64,000 nucleotides of DNA from Pseudomonas sp. MWU13-2100 (GCF_023242365.1 NZ_JALLIX010000039.1:1-64000); one strand, 5' to 3'; shown: positions 42,528-52,635, counted from the first letter of the stretch. Notes: generated by a model not told the origin, from the sequence alone. Numbers and translations: made by a program.

Positions 42528-43061
42528 ATGAAGAAGACCAGCTTGGCCCACCTGCACTGTCCCGTGGCACGCAGCCTTGAACAGGTCGGCCAGTGGTGGA
42601 ACATCCTGATCCTGCGGGACGCTTTCTACGGTCTCAGCCGTTTCGATCAGTTTCAGGAAAGCCTCGGGATCGCTCCCAGCATCCTGACCCGCCGCCTGAA
42701 TGACCTGGTGGAACGCGGGCTGCTCGAACGCCAGGCCTACAACGATGCCCCGCCGCGCTTCGACTACCTGCTGACCGCTCGCGGCCGGGACTTCAGGCCC
42801 GTGTTGCTGACCCTGATGGACTGGGGCAACAAGCACCTCTCGCCCGAAGGCCCCGCCACTCAACTCGTCGACGACGGCAGCGGCGAACTGGTCGAACTGG
42901 CCCTGATCGACAAGCGCACCGGCCAGGCCATCAGCCGGCAACACAAGGTGGTGGCCGGCCCGGCGGCTGACGAGCCCATGCTTCGGCGCTTTGAAAAACG
43001 CCGCCAGCTGGCGGCGCGACAGCCCCCTGATATCGCCCACCCCCTCCCCGCCAACCGGTAA
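42528..43061 (+). CDS. HxlR-family transcriptional regulator
   Basis: This 177-residue winged-helix regulator has the HxlR hallmark HCPVARSLEQVGQWWNILILRDAFYG split at Cys11 (HCPVARSLE, 10-18) and the wing LTRRLNDLVERGLLER (about 52-67). The N-terminal cysteine is the redox or electrophile sensor in several family members. GAGG precedes the ATG at 42528. It lies seven bases upstream of the EmrAB-type efflux genes and probably controls them. The C-terminus (about 110-177) is longer than in short HxlR proteins. Confidence 0.83.
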   Translation: MKKTSLAHLHCPVARSLEQVGQWWNILILRDAFYGLSRFDQFQESLGIAPSILTRRLNDLVERGLLERQAYNDAPPRFDYLLTARGRDFRPVLLTLMDWGNKHLSPEGPATQLVDDGSGELVELALIDKRTGQAISRQHKVVAGPAADEPMLRRFEKRRQLAARQPPDIAHPLPANR

Positions 43062-43068
43062 CTCCGCC

Positions 43069-44217
43069 ATGACCAACCTGTCCTCGGCCGCTGCTTCTGA
43101 ACTGGCCGTTCAGAAAAAACCACTACTTCTCAAGCGCCTTCTGCTGCTGACGGTGGCCACTGGCGCACTGGTTTTCGCCGCTTTCTACGGCCTGCACTGG
43201 TGGACCGCCGGGCGCTTTATCGAAAGCACCGACGATGCCTATATCGGCGCCGATGTGACAGTGATCGGGCCGAAAGTGCCGGGCTATATCGCCGAGCTCA
43301 AAGTCACCGACAACCAGTTCGTCCATGCCGGCGACCTGCTGGTGAAGATCGACGACCGCGACTACGTTGCCGCCCTGCAAAAGGCCGAAGGCGCGGTAGC
43401 GGCCCAACAGGCGCTACTGGCCAACCTCGACGCCACCGAGCAGTTGCAACACGCCGTGATCAACCAGGCCCGGGCCGGCATCGATGCGGCCAATGCGGAA
43501 ACGGTACGTTCGCGCAACGACCACGCCCGTTACGAAAGCCTGGTGGGCCGCTCGGCGGTGTCGGTGGAAAGCGCCCAGCGGGTCGATGCCACCTTCAAGA
43601 CCGCCCAGGCCAACAGTGCCAAGGCGCAAGCCACGCTGCTGGCCAATCAACGCCAAGTGGATGTGATCGAGACCCAGAAATTGCAGGCCAAGGCCGCACT
43701 GATGCAGGCAGTCGCCGAACGCGACTTGGCTCGCCTAAACCTCTCCTACACCGAACTGCGGGCGCCGCTGGACGGCGTGATCGGCAATCGTCGGGCCCGG
43801 GTCGGTGCCTTTGCCGCGGCCGGCTCGCAGTTGCTTTCCGTAGTGCCGCAACAGGGTCTCTGGGTCGACGCCAACTTCAAGGAAGACCAGTTGACCCACA
43901 TGCTTCCCGGCCAGGCCGTGACCATCCGCGCCGACGTGCTTCCCGGCAAGGTCTTCCACGGCCACCTGGACAGCCTGGCCCCGGCCACCGGCGCCCAATT
44001 CAGCGTGTTGCCGCCAGAAAACGCCACCGGCAACTTCACCAAGATCGTCCAGCGGGTGCCGGTCCGGGTCATGCTCGACCAGGCCGACGGTGTGCTCGGG
44101 CAACTGCGCCCAGGGCTTTCGGTCACCGCTGAAGTCGATACCCGGCACAACACCAGGGGTGTCGCCGGTCGCCCCGCCGACGAACGCGCCGCCAGCCAAC
44201 TGGTCAGCACACCATGA
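43069..44217 (+). CDS. HlyD/EmrA-type membrane fusion protein
   Basis: This 382-residue periplasmic adaptor has a single N-terminal membrane helix (about 20-42), the EmrA signature STDDAYIGADVTVIGPKVPG (about 54-73), a coiled-coil hairpin (about 105-210) and a beta-barrel domain. It couples the inner-membrane pump encoded next to an outer-membrane TolC-type channel, which is not in this window. The ATG at 43069 starts seven bases after the hxlR stop; the next gene overlaps by four bases. Confidence 0.86.
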   Translation: MTNLSSAAASELAVQKKPLLLKRLLLLTVATGALVFAAFYGLHWWTAGRFIESTDDAYIGADVTVIGPKVPGYIAELKVTDNQFVHAGDLLVKIDDRDYVAALQKAEGAVAAQQALLANLDATEQLQHAVINQARAGIDAANAETVRSRNDHARYESLVGRSAVSVESAQRVDATFKTAQANSAKAQATLLANQRQVDVIETQKLQAKAALMQAVAERDLARLNLSYTELRAPLDGVIGNRRARVGAFAAAGSQLLSVVPQQGLWVDANFKEDQLTHMLPGQAVTIRADVLPGKVFHGHLDSLAPATGAQFSVLPPENATGNFTKIVQRVPVRVMLDQADGVLGQLRPGLSVTAEVDTRHNTRGVAGRPADERAASQLVSTP

Positions 44218-45806
44218 GTACCCGCGCCCCGGCCATACCTTTCGACGCGGCGTCGATGAGCACCTCGGTCAAGGTGTTCGCCTTTGCCACCCTGTGCGTG
44301 GGCATGTTCATCGCCCTGTTGGATATCCAGATCGTCTCCGCTTCGTTGCGCGATATCGGCGGCGGACTGTCGGCCGGTACCGATGAAACCGCCTGGGTGC
44401 AGACCAGCTACCTGATCGCCGAAATCATCGTGATCCCGCTGTCGGGCTGGCTGTCGCGGGTGTTTTCCACGCGCTGGCTGTTCTGCGCCTCGGCGGTGGG
44501 TTTCACCCTGGCCAGCCTGCTATGCGGCGCGGCCTGGAATATCCAGAGCATGATCGTGTTTCGCGCCTTGCAGGGTTTCCTCGGCGGTTCGATGATCCCC
44601 CTGGTCTTCACTTCGGCGTTCATGTTCTTCAGTGGCAAGCAGCGGGTTATCGCCGCCTCGACCATCGGCGCCATCGCCTCCCTGGCCCCGACCCTCGGGC
44701 CGGTGATAGGCGGATGGATCACCGATATATCCTCCTGGCACTGGCTGTTCTACATCAACCTGGTGCCTGGCGTGTTCGTCGCCGTGGTGGTGCCGATGCT
44801 GGTGCGGATCGACGAGCCCGACCTGCGCCTGATCAAGGGCGCCGACTACCTGAGCATGCTGCTGATGGCGGTATTTCTCGGCTGCCTGGAATACACCCTG
44901 GAAGAAGGCCCCCGCTGGAACTGGTTCAGTGACAGTACCATCCTCGCCACCGCGTGGATTTCCGGCCTGGCCGGGCTTGCCTTTGTCAGCCGCAGCCTGA
45001 TGGTGGCCAACCCGGTGGTCGACCTGCGCGCACTCAAGGAACGCAATTTCGCTCTGGGTTGCTTTTTCTCCTTCGTCACCGGTATCGGGCTGTTCGCGAC
45101 CATTTATCTCACCCCGCTGTTTCTCGGTCGGGTGCGCGGCTATAGCGCGCTGGACATCGGCCTGGCGGTGTTCTCCACCGGTTTGTTCCAGTTGGCGGCG
45201 ATTCCGCTGTACGCGTTCTTTGCCAACCGGGTCGACCTGCGCTGGTTGATGATGGTCGGGTTGGGCCTGTTTGCCGTGTCGATGTGGGATTTCTCGCCGC
45301 TGACCCATGACTGGGGTGGCAAGGAGTTGATGCTGCCCCAGGCACTGCGCGGCATGGCCCAGCAATTCGCCGTGCCGCCCACCGTGACCCTGACCCTCGG
45401 CGCCCTGGCACCGGCACGCCTGAAACAGGCCTCGGGCCTGTTCAATCTGATGCGTAACCTGGGCGGCGCCATTGGTATCGCCGCCTGTGCGACGATTCTC
45501 AACGATCGGACCAACCTGCATTTCAACCGGCTGGCCGAACACCTGAACAGCACCAACGAAGCGTTGAACCAGTGGATGACCACGGTCGGCGGTAACTTCA
45601 CGACCCTCGGCCAGACTGGCAGCGAAGGCCTGACCGCCAGCCTGCAGCAACTCTGGCAACTGGCCTATCGCGAGGCGCAGACCCAGAGCTATGCCGATAC
45701 CTTCCTGGTGATCATGGTCTGTTTCATCATCGCCACGGCCCTGGTTCCGCTGATGCACAAGGTGAAACCGCCGCCTGCCGCGGCAGCGTCACCCGATGCA
45801 CATTAG
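44214..45806 (+). CDS. DHA2-family MFS multidrug efflux pump (EmrB-like)
   Basis: This 530-residue protein has 14 hydrophobic segments and the EmrB/QacA layout: LDIQIVSASLRDIGG in helix 1, TSYLIAEIIVIPLSGWLSR, and the motif C region LAPTLGPVIGGWI (about 158-170). The start overlaps the adaptor stop (ATGA). With the EmrA-like adaptor and an external TolC it would expel hydrophobic toxic compounds, under the HxlR regulator. Confidence 0.86.
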   Translation: MSTRAPAIPFDAASMSTSVKVFAFATLCVGMFIALLDIQIVSASLRDIGGGLSAGTDETAWVQTSYLIAEIIVIPLSGWLSRVFSTRWLFCASAVGFTLASLLCGAAWNIQSMIVFRALQGFLGGSMIPLVFTSAFMFFSGKQRVIAASTIGAIASLAPTLGPVIGGWITDISSWHWLFYINLVPGVFVAVVVPMLVRIDEPDLRLIKGADYLSMLLMAVFLGCLEYTLEEGPRWNWFSDSTILATAWISGLAGLAFVSRSLMVANPVVDLRALKERNFALGCFFSFVTGIGLFATIYLTPLFLGRVRGYSALDIGLAVFSTGLFQLAAIPLYAFFANRVDLRWLMMVGLGLFAVSMWDFSPLTHDWGGKELMLPQALRGMAQQFAVPPTVTLTLGALAPARLKQASGLFNLMRNLGGAIGIAACATILNDRTNLHFNRLAEHLNSTNEALNQWMTTVGGNFTTLGQTGSEGLTASLQQLWQLAYREAQTQSYADTFLVIMVCFIIATALVPLMHKVKPPPAAAASPDAH

Positions 45807-45834
45807 AACCGGTGCAAACACCGATACGCATGAC

Positions 45835-47682
45835 TCAGAACGCGAAACACGAACAGCCAAAAGCACCCCAGAAACCCTGAAAGTCACTGACCGGCACACT
45901 CGACATCCGCGCCCGCTCGTGACCATGGGCATGCACCCCGCAAGGACCGCTGCACTGGTGCACCTGGGCCTGCAACGGCGAGTTCGGCCGCCAGTGTCCC
46001 GGCACCTTGACCACCGGCGACCAGTCGGGTGTCACCGGCAGCGTCGGCGGCGCGAGTTTGTCGAAATCACCCGCCGCGTGTACTACCTTGCCGTCGACCA
46101 CCGTCAACACCGACTCGATCCACTTGATAGCCTCGGCCTCGACACTGAAATAGTCCGCCGACAACGCCACCAGGTCCGCCAGTTGCCCGACCTTGATCTG
46201 GCCTTTCTTGCCCTGCTCCGAGGAAAACCAGGCACTGCCATGGGTGTACAGCTCCAGCGCGGTTTCCCGTGGCAGCCCCTCGGGGTAGAGCTCAAGCCCA
46301 CCGACGGTGCGCCCGCTGACCATCCAGTACAGCGAGGTCCAGGGGTTGTAGCTCGACACCCGCGTGGCATCGGTGCCGGCGCCCACCGGCACGCCTTCGG
46401 CCAGCATGCGCTTGATCGGCGGCGTGGCTTCGGCGGCCTTGGCACCGTAACGCTCGACGAAGTATTCGCCCTGGAAGGCCATGCGGTCCTGAATGGCGAT
46501 ACCGCCGCCCAGCGCCCGCACCCGCTCGATATTTTTCGGCGTGATGGTTTCGCAGTGATCGAAAAACCACGGCAGGCCATTGAACGGAATATCCCGATTG
46601 ACCGCCTCGAAGACATCCAGCATCCGCGAAATCGATTCGTCATAGGTGGCGTGCAGGCGGAACGGCCAACGCTGTTCCACCAGATGGCGGACCACCGGTT
46701 CCAGTTCCTGTTCCATGGTCTGTGGCAGGTCAGGGCGCGGCTCGAGGAAATCCTCGAAATCCGCCGCCGAGAACACCAGCATCTCCCCTGCCCCGTTGTG
46801 CCGCAGGAAGTCATCACCCTGGCCGTAGGTCACCTTGCTGGTCCAGTTCTTGAAGTCCGCCAGTTCTTCCTTGGGCTTCTGGGTAAACAGGTTGTAGGCG
46901 ATCCGTACGGTCAGCTGTTGCTTGGCGGCCAGTTCGTTGATGACTTCATAGTCGTCGGGGTAGTTCTGGAAACCACCGCCGGCGTCGATGGCGCTGGTGA
47001 CGCCCAGGCGGTTGAGTTCGCGCATGAACTGGCGGGTCGAGTTGACCTGATACTCCAGAGGCAGCTTCGGCCCTTTGGCCAGGGTCGAGTAGAGAATCAT
47101 CGCGTTGGGTCGGGCAATCAGCATGCCGGTCGGCTCGCCCTTGGCGTCGCGGACAATCTCGCCACCCGGCGGGTTCGGCGTATCGCGATTGTAGCCAACC
47201 ACCCGCAGCGCCGCCCGGTTGAGCAAGGCGCGGTCATACAGGTGCAGGACAAACACCGGGGTGTCCGGCGCCGCCTTGTTCAGCTCTTCCAGGGTCGGCA
47301 TGCGTTTTTCGGCAAACTGGAATTCGTTCCAGCCGCCCACCACCCGCACCCATTGCGGTGCCGGAGTCCGCTCGGCCTGGTCCTTGAGCAGACGTAGCGC
47401 ATCCACCAACGAGGGTACGCCTTCCCAGCGCAGTTCCAGGTTGTAGTTCAGGCCACCACGGATCAGGTGCAGGTGCGAGTCATTGAGGCCGGGGATGACG
47501 GTGCGGCCCTTGAGGTCGATCACCTGGGTGGCGCTGCCGCGCAAGGCCATGGCCTCGCCGTCGTTGCCCACGGCAATAAAGCGACCGTCCTTGATCGCCA
47601 CCGCCGTGGCCTTGGGTTGGGCGCGGTCGACGGTGTACAGGCGGCCATTGTGCAGAATCAGGTCAGCGATCACATTGTTCAT
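45835..47682 (-). CDS. YtcJ-like amidohydrolase
   Basis: This 615-residue amidohydrolase of the Amidohydro_3 group has the first metal motif LNDSHLHLIRGG (about 70-81), HLVEQRWPFRLHATYDES, and FFDHCETIT, ending with the family tail GQLADLVALSADYF. These enzymes hydrolyse amides or related bonds with one or two metal ions. The ATG at 47682 follows AAGGAGAAC; the upstream frame overlaps the neighbouring gene. It is the last gene of a five-gene minus-strand operon. Substrate unknown. Confidence 0.8.
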   Translation of the reverse strand: MNNVIADLILHNGRLYTVDRAQPKATAVAIKDGRFIAVGNDGEAMALRGSATQVIDLKGRTVIPGLNDSHLHLIRGGLNYNLELRWEGVPSLVDALRLLKDQAERTPAPQWVRVVGGWNEFQFAEKRMPTLEELNKAAPDTPVFVLHLYDRALLNRAALRVVGYNRDTPNPPGGEIVRDAKGEPTGMLIARPNAMILYSTLAKGPKLPLEYQVNSTRQFMRELNRLGVTSAIDAGGGFQNYPDDYEVINELAAKQQLTVRIAYNLFTQKPKEELADFKNWTSKVTYGQGDDFLRHNGAGEMLVFSAADFEDFLEPRPDLPQTMEQELEPVVRHLVEQRWPFRLHATYDESISRMLDVFEAVNRDIPFNGLPWFFDHCETITPKNIERVRALGGGIAIQDRMAFQGEYFVERYGAKAAEATPPIKRMLAEGVPVGAGTDATRVSSYNPWTSLYWMVSGRTVGGLELYPEGLPRETALELYTHGSAWFSSEQGKKGQIKVGQLADLVALSADYFSVEAEAIKWIESVLTVVDGKVVHAAGDFDKLAPPTLPVTPDWSPVVKVPGHWRPNSPLQAQVHQCSGPCGVHAHGHERARMSSVPVSDFQGFWGAFGCSCFAF

Positions 47683-47723
47683 ATCAGTTCTCCTTGCTTG
47701 ACGGAATGTAGCGGTCAGCGAAA

Positions 47724-48299
47724 TCAGTTGTTTGCCGGCTGCAGCCAGCGGCTGAACAGGCGAGTCACACGGGGCATGAACACGTAGACCACCAGCAGCA
47801 CGATGCTCAGGGTGATCAGCACGTTGGCCTGCACGTAGCCGCCCAGCCAGGGCAGCAGCGTGAACAGCGGACGCCACAACAGCGGTACGACAAAACTCAG
47901 CGGCAGGATCACCAGGAAGGTCACGCAGGCCTGTTTCCAGCGCGGCACCGGACTGGGCGAACCGACTTCGGCCGGGGTGAACCAGAACTCGCGGTCGGCG
48001 TTGATCTCGGTCTGGTCGCCGTCGGCCAGCATCGATTGGGCCTCTTCCACCAACTCACGACGGTCATTGGAGTCCAGCCAGTGTTGCAGTTGTTCGGTAG
48101 AGGTGAACCGCAGTACGCTGGTAAACAACGTTTGCCCTTGGCTGTGCCCCCGCACCACATCGACCCCCAGGTGCCCCGGATAACTGCGAGCCATGGCGAC
48201 GATGCGCCGCAGCCAGGCTTCATAGGCCTGGTCCTGGCCTGTCTTGATCCGGTGGCGGACCAGCAGGGTCACCACACCGTCGAGCATTTCGATATTCAT
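47724..48299 (-). CDS. Antibiotic-biosynthesis-monooxygenase domain membrane protein
   Basis: This 191-residue protein has an N-terminal ABM (dimeric alpha/beta barrel) domain (about 8-105: VTLLVRHRIKTGQDQAYEAW, FTSTEQLQHWLDS) and two C-terminal membrane helices (about 125-175). It matches the ABM-transmembrane proteins of Pseudomonas. Its start overlaps the DoxX stop by four bases. A heme-independent oxygenase role is possible but unproven. Confidence 0.75.
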   Translation of the reverse strand: MNIEMLDGVVTLLVRHRIKTGQDQAYEAWLRRIVAMARSYPGHLGVDVVRGHSQGQTLFTSVLRFTSTEQLQHWLDSNDRRELVEEAQSMLADGDQTEINADREFWFTPAEVGSPSPVPRWKQACVTFLVILPLSFVVPLLWRPLFTLLPWLGGYVQANVLITLSIVLLVVYVFMPRVTRLFSRWLQPANN

Positions 48300-48730
48300 G
48301 GGCGAAGGCTTCCCGGATGAGTGAAGGCTGCGAAACGCCGATCCAGGGCGATGCTCCCGGAGCCACCGATCAGTACGGCGCCAAAGACGATCAACAGCAA
48401 CCAGGCGAATTGCCCTTCGGTCAGGCTCCACTCCGGGTGCACCCACACCAGCGAAACCAGCAGCAGGAACAATACCGGCAGCGTTGCCAGGCGGGTCAGC
48501 AGACCAAGGATGATCAGCAACGGGCACAACACTTCGGCGAAAATCGCCAGGCTCAGAGTCAGGTGCGCTCCCAGGCCGAAAGGGTCTTCGATCAAGCTCA
48601 ACTGGTGCTGGAAGTCCAGCAGCTTGGGCAGGCCATGAACCCGCAGCAGCAACGCCGAACCGGCCAGGCGCAGCCAGAGCAGCGCCCAGTCCGCCGAAGC
48701 GCGAGAGAACAACAAGGGGCGAGTGACCAT
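48296..48730 (-). CDS. DoxX-family membrane protein
   Basis: This 144-residue DoxX protein has four hydrophobic segments and the family motif LLLRVHGLPKLLDF (about 27-40). DoxX proteins act with oxidoreductases in thiosulfate/redox metabolism or detoxification. The ATG at 48730 gives the expected length. It overlaps the ABM gene start (ATGA), so the two are coupled. Confidence 0.78.
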   Translation of the reverse strand: MVTRPLLFSRASADWALLWLRLAGSALLLRVHGLPKLLDFQHQLSLIEDPFGLGAHLTLSLAIFAEVLCPLLIILGLLTRLATLPVLFLLLVSLVWVHPEWSLTEGQFAWLLLIVFGAVLIGGSGSIALDRRFAAFTHPGSLRP

Positions 48731-48811
48731 GTCAGGTCTCCCTGTGAAGGCTCGATGAAAGAAGATGTCTGGCGCTGGCGGCGCAGCGTGCCACGCCGTC
48801 GGCAAGGGATG

Positions 48812-49639
48812 TCACTCCCCCTGGATAAAGGCCAGCAGATCCGCGTTGAGTCGGTCCTTGTGGGTATCGGTCAGGCCATGGGGCGCCCCCGGGTAGACCA
48901 GTAGCTTGGCGTTGCGAATCAGTTTGGCCGAGGCCAGGCCGGCGGCTTCGATCGGGACGATCTGATCGTCGTCGCCGTGCACCACCAGCGTCGGCACATC
49001 GAACTTTTTCAGGTCCTCGGTGAAGTCGGTTTCCGAGAAGGCCTTGATACTGTCGTAGGCATTCTTGTGCCCGGCTTGCATGCCCTGCACCCAGAACCAG
49101 TCGATCATGCCTTGGGACACCTTGGCGCCGGGGCGGTTGAAGCCGAAGAACGGGCCCGAAGCGATGTCCTTGTACAACTGCGAACGGTCGGCCAGGGCTG
49201 CGGCGCGAATGCCATCGAATACTTCCAGTGGCAGACCGCCCGGATTGGCCGAGGTCTTGAGCATCAACGGGGGTACGGCCGAGATCAGCCCGGCCTTGGC
49301 AACGCGCCCGGTGCCATGGCGACCGATATAACGCGCGATTTCCCCACCGCCGGTGGAAAAGCCGAACAGCACGGCGTCCTTGAGGTCCAGGCGTTCGATC
49401 AGTTCGGCCAGGTCGTCGGCGTAGTGATCCATGTCGTTGCCGTCCCACGGCTGGCTCGAACGGCCATGGCCGCGGCGGTCATGGGCGATCACCCGATACC
49501 CCTTGGAGGCCAGGAAAAACATCTGCGCCTCCCAGCTGTCAGCCTGCAACGGCCAACCGTGACTGAAGACCACCGGCTGGCCGCTGCCCCAGTCCTTGTA
49601 ATAGATTTCGCTACCATCGCGCGTAGTGAAAGTGCTCAT
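48812..49639 (-). CDS. Alpha/beta hydrolase of the non-heme haloperoxidase/esterase group
   Basis: This 275-residue alpha/beta hydrolase starts MSTFTTRDGSEIYYKDWGSG with oxyanion loop SHGWPLQADSWE (about 26-37), nucleophile elbow FGFSTGGGE (Ser about 98), catalytic Asp in VVHGDDDQIVP and His in PGAPHGLTD. The set is typical of cofactor-free bacterial haloperoxidases, which are esterases with promiscuous perhydrolysis. AAGGAGACTT precedes the ATG. It lies between DoxX and YcaC-like genes in one operon. Confidence 0.84.
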   Translation of the reverse strand: MSTFTTRDGSEIYYKDWGSGQPVVFSHGWPLQADSWEAQMFFLASKGYRVIAHDRRGHGRSSQPWDGNDMDHYADDLAELIERLDLKDAVLFGFSTGGGEIARYIGRHGTGRVAKAGLISAVPPLMLKTSANPGGLPLEVFDGIRAAALADRSQLYKDIASGPFFGFNRPGAKVSQGMIDWFWVQGMQAGHKNAYDSIKAFSETDFTEDLKKFDVPTLVVHGDDDQIVPIEAAGLASAKLIRNAKLLVYPGAPHGLTDTHKDRLNADLLAFIQGE

Positions 49640-49709
49640 TGGAAGTCTCCTTGCTTTCAATCGATGGGGTTCAGGCGTCGGGCGCGGCGAGCGCGCCCGA
49701 CTCACTTCA

Positions 49710-50354
49710 CTATTTGGCTTGGCGCTGCGGCGCGTTGTGCACCATGGTGTAGGCGTAGTCCACACCCATGCCGTAGGCGCCGCTGTGCTCGCGCACCAGG
49801 TCCATCACCGCGTCGTAGGTTTCCTTGTGTGCCCAGTCACGCTGGAACTCCAGCAGTACCTGCTGCCAGGTCACCGGTACGGCACCGGCCTGAATCATCC
49901 GCTGCACGGACATGTCGTGGGCTTCCTGGGTCGTGCCGCCGGACGCGTCGGTGACGATATAGACCTCGAAACCTTCAGCCATGGCTTCCAGGGCCGGGAA
50001 GTTCAGGCACACCTCGGTCCACAGCGCGGCCATGATCAGTTTCTTGCGACCGGTGGCCTTCACCGCCTCGACGAACTTCTTGTCTTCCCAGGAGTTCATC
50101 GAAGTGCGTTCGATGGGCTGCTGGTCCGGGTGCACCGCCAGCAGTTCCGGCCAGATATAACCGCTGAAGCTTTTGGTTTCCACCGAGGTGAAGATCGTCG
50201 GAACGTTGAAGATCTTCGCCGCCTTGGCCAGGCCCACGGTGTTGTTCTTCAAGGTCTGGCGATCGATCGATTGCACGCCGAAGGACATCTGCGGCTGGTG
50301 GTCGATCAGGATCAGGGTGGAGTTGGTTGGGTTGAGCAGTTCACGGATAGACAT
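49710..50354 (-). CDS. YcaC-like isochorismatase-fold hydrolase
   Basis: This 214-residue protein of the isochorismatase superfamily has Asp in LILIDHQPQMSFG (about 17-29), Lys in GRKKLIMAAL and the nucleophile Cys in TEVCLNFPAL (about 115-124). YcaC homologues have no established substrate. It is the first gene of the minus-strand operon that ends with the amidohydrolase. An ATG at 50354 fits the family start MSIRELLNPTNSTL; upstream codons run through the promoter region. Confidence 0.8.
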   Translation of the reverse strand: MSIRELLNPTNSTLILIDHQPQMSFGVQSIDRQTLKNNTVGLAKAAKIFNVPTIFTSVETKSFSGYIWPELLAVHPDQQPIERTSMNSWEDKKFVEAVKATGRKKLIMAALWTEVCLNFPALEAMAEGFEVYIVTDASGGTTQEAHDMSVQRMIQAGAVPVTWQQVLLEFQRDWAHKETYDAVMDLVREHSGAYGMGVDYAYTMVHNAPQRQAK

Positions 50355-50688
50355 TGCAAGTACCTTTGGCTGTCGAAAGTCTGAGTAGTCTGGTAGCTCG
50401 GCACATTCTGCGCTTGGACGTATGTGCTGCCGGCTTGGAATGAACTTTAGGCCACCGACATAATCAGGACAATCCACCAAAATAAGGAATCATTGTTTCC
50501 ATATAAGGGACAAACGTACATTTCGATCTGCGTCCAATTCCACCCCGCTCACTGACAGCAGCGTCTATTTGGCACGGCTCGGCGGAAAAGTCGAAACAAA
50601 CTGTATATACATACAGATAAAGGTTGCCCGCCGCGCCAACACTGAGCATCCTGTAGTCCTTGCCAGATGCTGATGAAACAAGGTGGTT
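50355..50688. other. Divergent promoter region between ycaC-like gene and topB
   Basis: A gap of 334 bases. Near 50487-50501 GGAATCATTGTTTCC is an imperfect palindrome, and 50480-50515 is AT-rich, a likely promoter for the minus-strand operon. TATATACATACAG lies near 50603. No further gene is seen. Confidence 0.45.
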
Positions 50689-52635
50689 ATGCGGTTGTTC
50701 CTCTGTGAGAAGCCCTCCCAGGCCAAAGACATTGCCGCCGTGCTCGGCGCCACGCGGCGTGGCGACGGCTGCTGGGTGGGTCCGAATGCCACCGTCACCT
50801 GGTGCATCGGCCATCTGTTGGAAACCGCCCCACCGGATGCCTATGACGCCCGCTACAAACGCTGGGTGCTGGCCGACCTGCCGATCGTTCCGGAAAAATG
50901 GAAGATGCAGGTCAAGCCCAAGACTGCCAGCCAGTACAAGGCGGTCAAGCGCCTGCTGGGCGAGGCTACGGAACTGGTGATTGCCACCGATGCCGACCGC
51001 GAAGGGGAAATGATCGCCCGTGAACTGGTGGAGCACTGTCGCTATCGCGGGCCGATCCAGCGACTCTGGCTGTCGGCTCTGGACGACGCCTCTATCCGCA
51101 AGGCGCTGGCAGCACTCAAGCCTGGTAGCGAAACCTTTTCGCTCTATCACTCGGCCCTGGGCCGCTCGCGGGCCGACTGGCTGATCGGGATGAACATGAG
51201 CCGCCTGTTCACCCTGCTAGGACGCCAGTCCGGCTACCAGGGCGTGCTGCCGGTGGGGCGCGTACAAACCCCGACCCTGCGTCTGGTGGTGGACCGCGAC
51301 CGCAGCATCGCCGACTTCGTGCCGATAGCTTACTGGGCGATCGACGTACATCTGCTGCACGACGGCCAGCCCTTTATTGCGCAGTGGCGCGCACCGCAGG
51401 ACGCCTGTGACGACCAGGACCGTTGCCTCGACCAGACCCTCGCCCAACAGGCCGCGAGCGCCATGGGCGCGGCTTCCAGCGCCAGGGTGGTGAAGCTCAA
51501 GACGGAGCGGATCCGCGAGGCTGCGCCCCTGCCCTTCGATCTCGGCACCTTGCAGGAAGTCTGTTCGAAAAGGCTCGGGCTGGGCGCCCAGGAGACTCTG
51601 GACATTGCCCAGGCGCTGTACGAAACCCACAAGGTCATCACCTACCCGCGCAGCGATTGCGGCTTTCTGCCCTTGAGCCAACACGGCGACGCGAGCCGGG
51701 TCCTGGCGGCACTGGAACGGGCCGATCCGAGCCTGGACAAACTGGCGCCGTATCTCGATCCGACGCGCCGCTCGCGAGCCTGGAACGACGCCAAGGTCAC
51801 CGCCCACCACGGCATCATCCCGACGGGCAGCGGCGCCAGCCTTGAGCGATTGCAGGGCAAGCCACGCGCCGTCTACAGCCTGATTCGCGCCCGTTACCTG
51901 GCGCAGTTCCTGCCCAATCACGAATACGACCGGACCCAGGCCGATTTCGACTGTGCGCAGCAGGCATTGCGGGCCGTGGGTAAACAGATCGTCGAACCGG
52001 GCTGGAAACGTGCCCTGCCTGAAGCGCTGGCACCGGCCAAGGGCCGCGAAGCCCCCGAGCCGCAGGCCTTGCCGGCGTTGCGCGAAGGCACCGAGTGCGC
52101 GCTGAGCCGGATCGACCTCAAGGACCTCTGGACTCAGCCGCCAAAACCCTTCACCGAAGGCGACCTGATCAAGGCGATGAAAAACGTCGCCAGGTATGTG
52201 GAGGACCCGCGCCTCAAACAGAAACTCAAGGACACCACCGGCATCGGCACCGAAGCCACCCGCGCCGGCATTATCCAGGGCCTGCTCGATCGCAGCTACC
52301 TGGTCAAGCACGGCAAAAGCCTGTCAGCGACCCCAGCGGCCTTCAGCCTGATCGATGCGGTACCACGGGCGATTGCCGACCCGGGCACCACGGCGATCTG
52401 GGAGCAGGCGCTGGACATGGTGCAAAGCGGCGAGATGAGCCTGGAAGAGTTTGTCGCCAAGCAGGCGGCCTGGATGAGCAAGCAGGTGGGACGCTGCGTC
52501 GAGCTGAAGTTGCAGATTACAATGCCGGCCGGCATGGCAGGACAAGGCGCGGCACCCTGGAAGAAGAAGCGCAAGGCGGCGGGAGCCAAGACCACAAGGA
52601 CCCGGCGTACACCGAAGTCGGCGGCCGGTTCCTGA
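50689..52635 (+). CDS. topB: DNA topoisomerase III
   Basis: This 648-residue type IA topoisomerase has the Toprim domain with Glu in LFLCEKPSQAKDIA (3-16) and the Asp cluster ATDADREGEM (about 99-108), and the active-site tyrosine in KVITYPRSDCGFLP (about 317-330). It passes and decatenates single strands. The ATG at 50689 is preferred over the GTG at 50683 because AAGGTGG ends just before it. A lysine/arginine-rich tail (last 25 residues) could bind DNA; no C-terminal zinc motifs are visible, as expected for TopB. Confidence 0.9.
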   Translation: MRLFLCEKPSQAKDIAAVLGATRRGDGCWVGPNATVTWCIGHLLETAPPDAYDARYKRWVLADLPIVPEKWKMQVKPKTASQYKAVKRLLGEATELVIATDADREGEMIARELVEHCRYRGPIQRLWLSALDDASIRKALAALKPGSETFSLYHSALGRSRADWLIGMNMSRLFTLLGRQSGYQGVLPVGRVQTPTLRLVVDRDRSIADFVPIAYWAIDVHLLHDGQPFIAQWRAPQDACDDQDRCLDQTLAQQAASAMGAASSARVVKLKTERIREAAPLPFDLGTLQEVCSKRLGLGAQETLDIAQALYETHKVITYPRSDCGFLPLSQHGDASRVLAALERADPSLDKLAPYLDPTRRSRAWNDAKVTAHHGIIPTGSGASLERLQGKPRAVYSLIRARYLAQFLPNHEYDRTQADFDCAQQALRAVGKQIVEPGWKRALPEALAPAKGREAPEPQALPALREGTECALSRIDLKDLWTQPPKPFTEGDLIKAMKNVARYVEDPRLKQKLKDTTGIGTEATRAGIIQGLLDRSYLVKHGKSLSATPAAFSLIDAVPRAIADPGTTAIWEQALDMVQSGEMSLEEFVAKQAAWMSKQVGRCVELKLQITMPAGMAGQGAAPWKKKRKAAGAKTTRTRRTPKSAAGS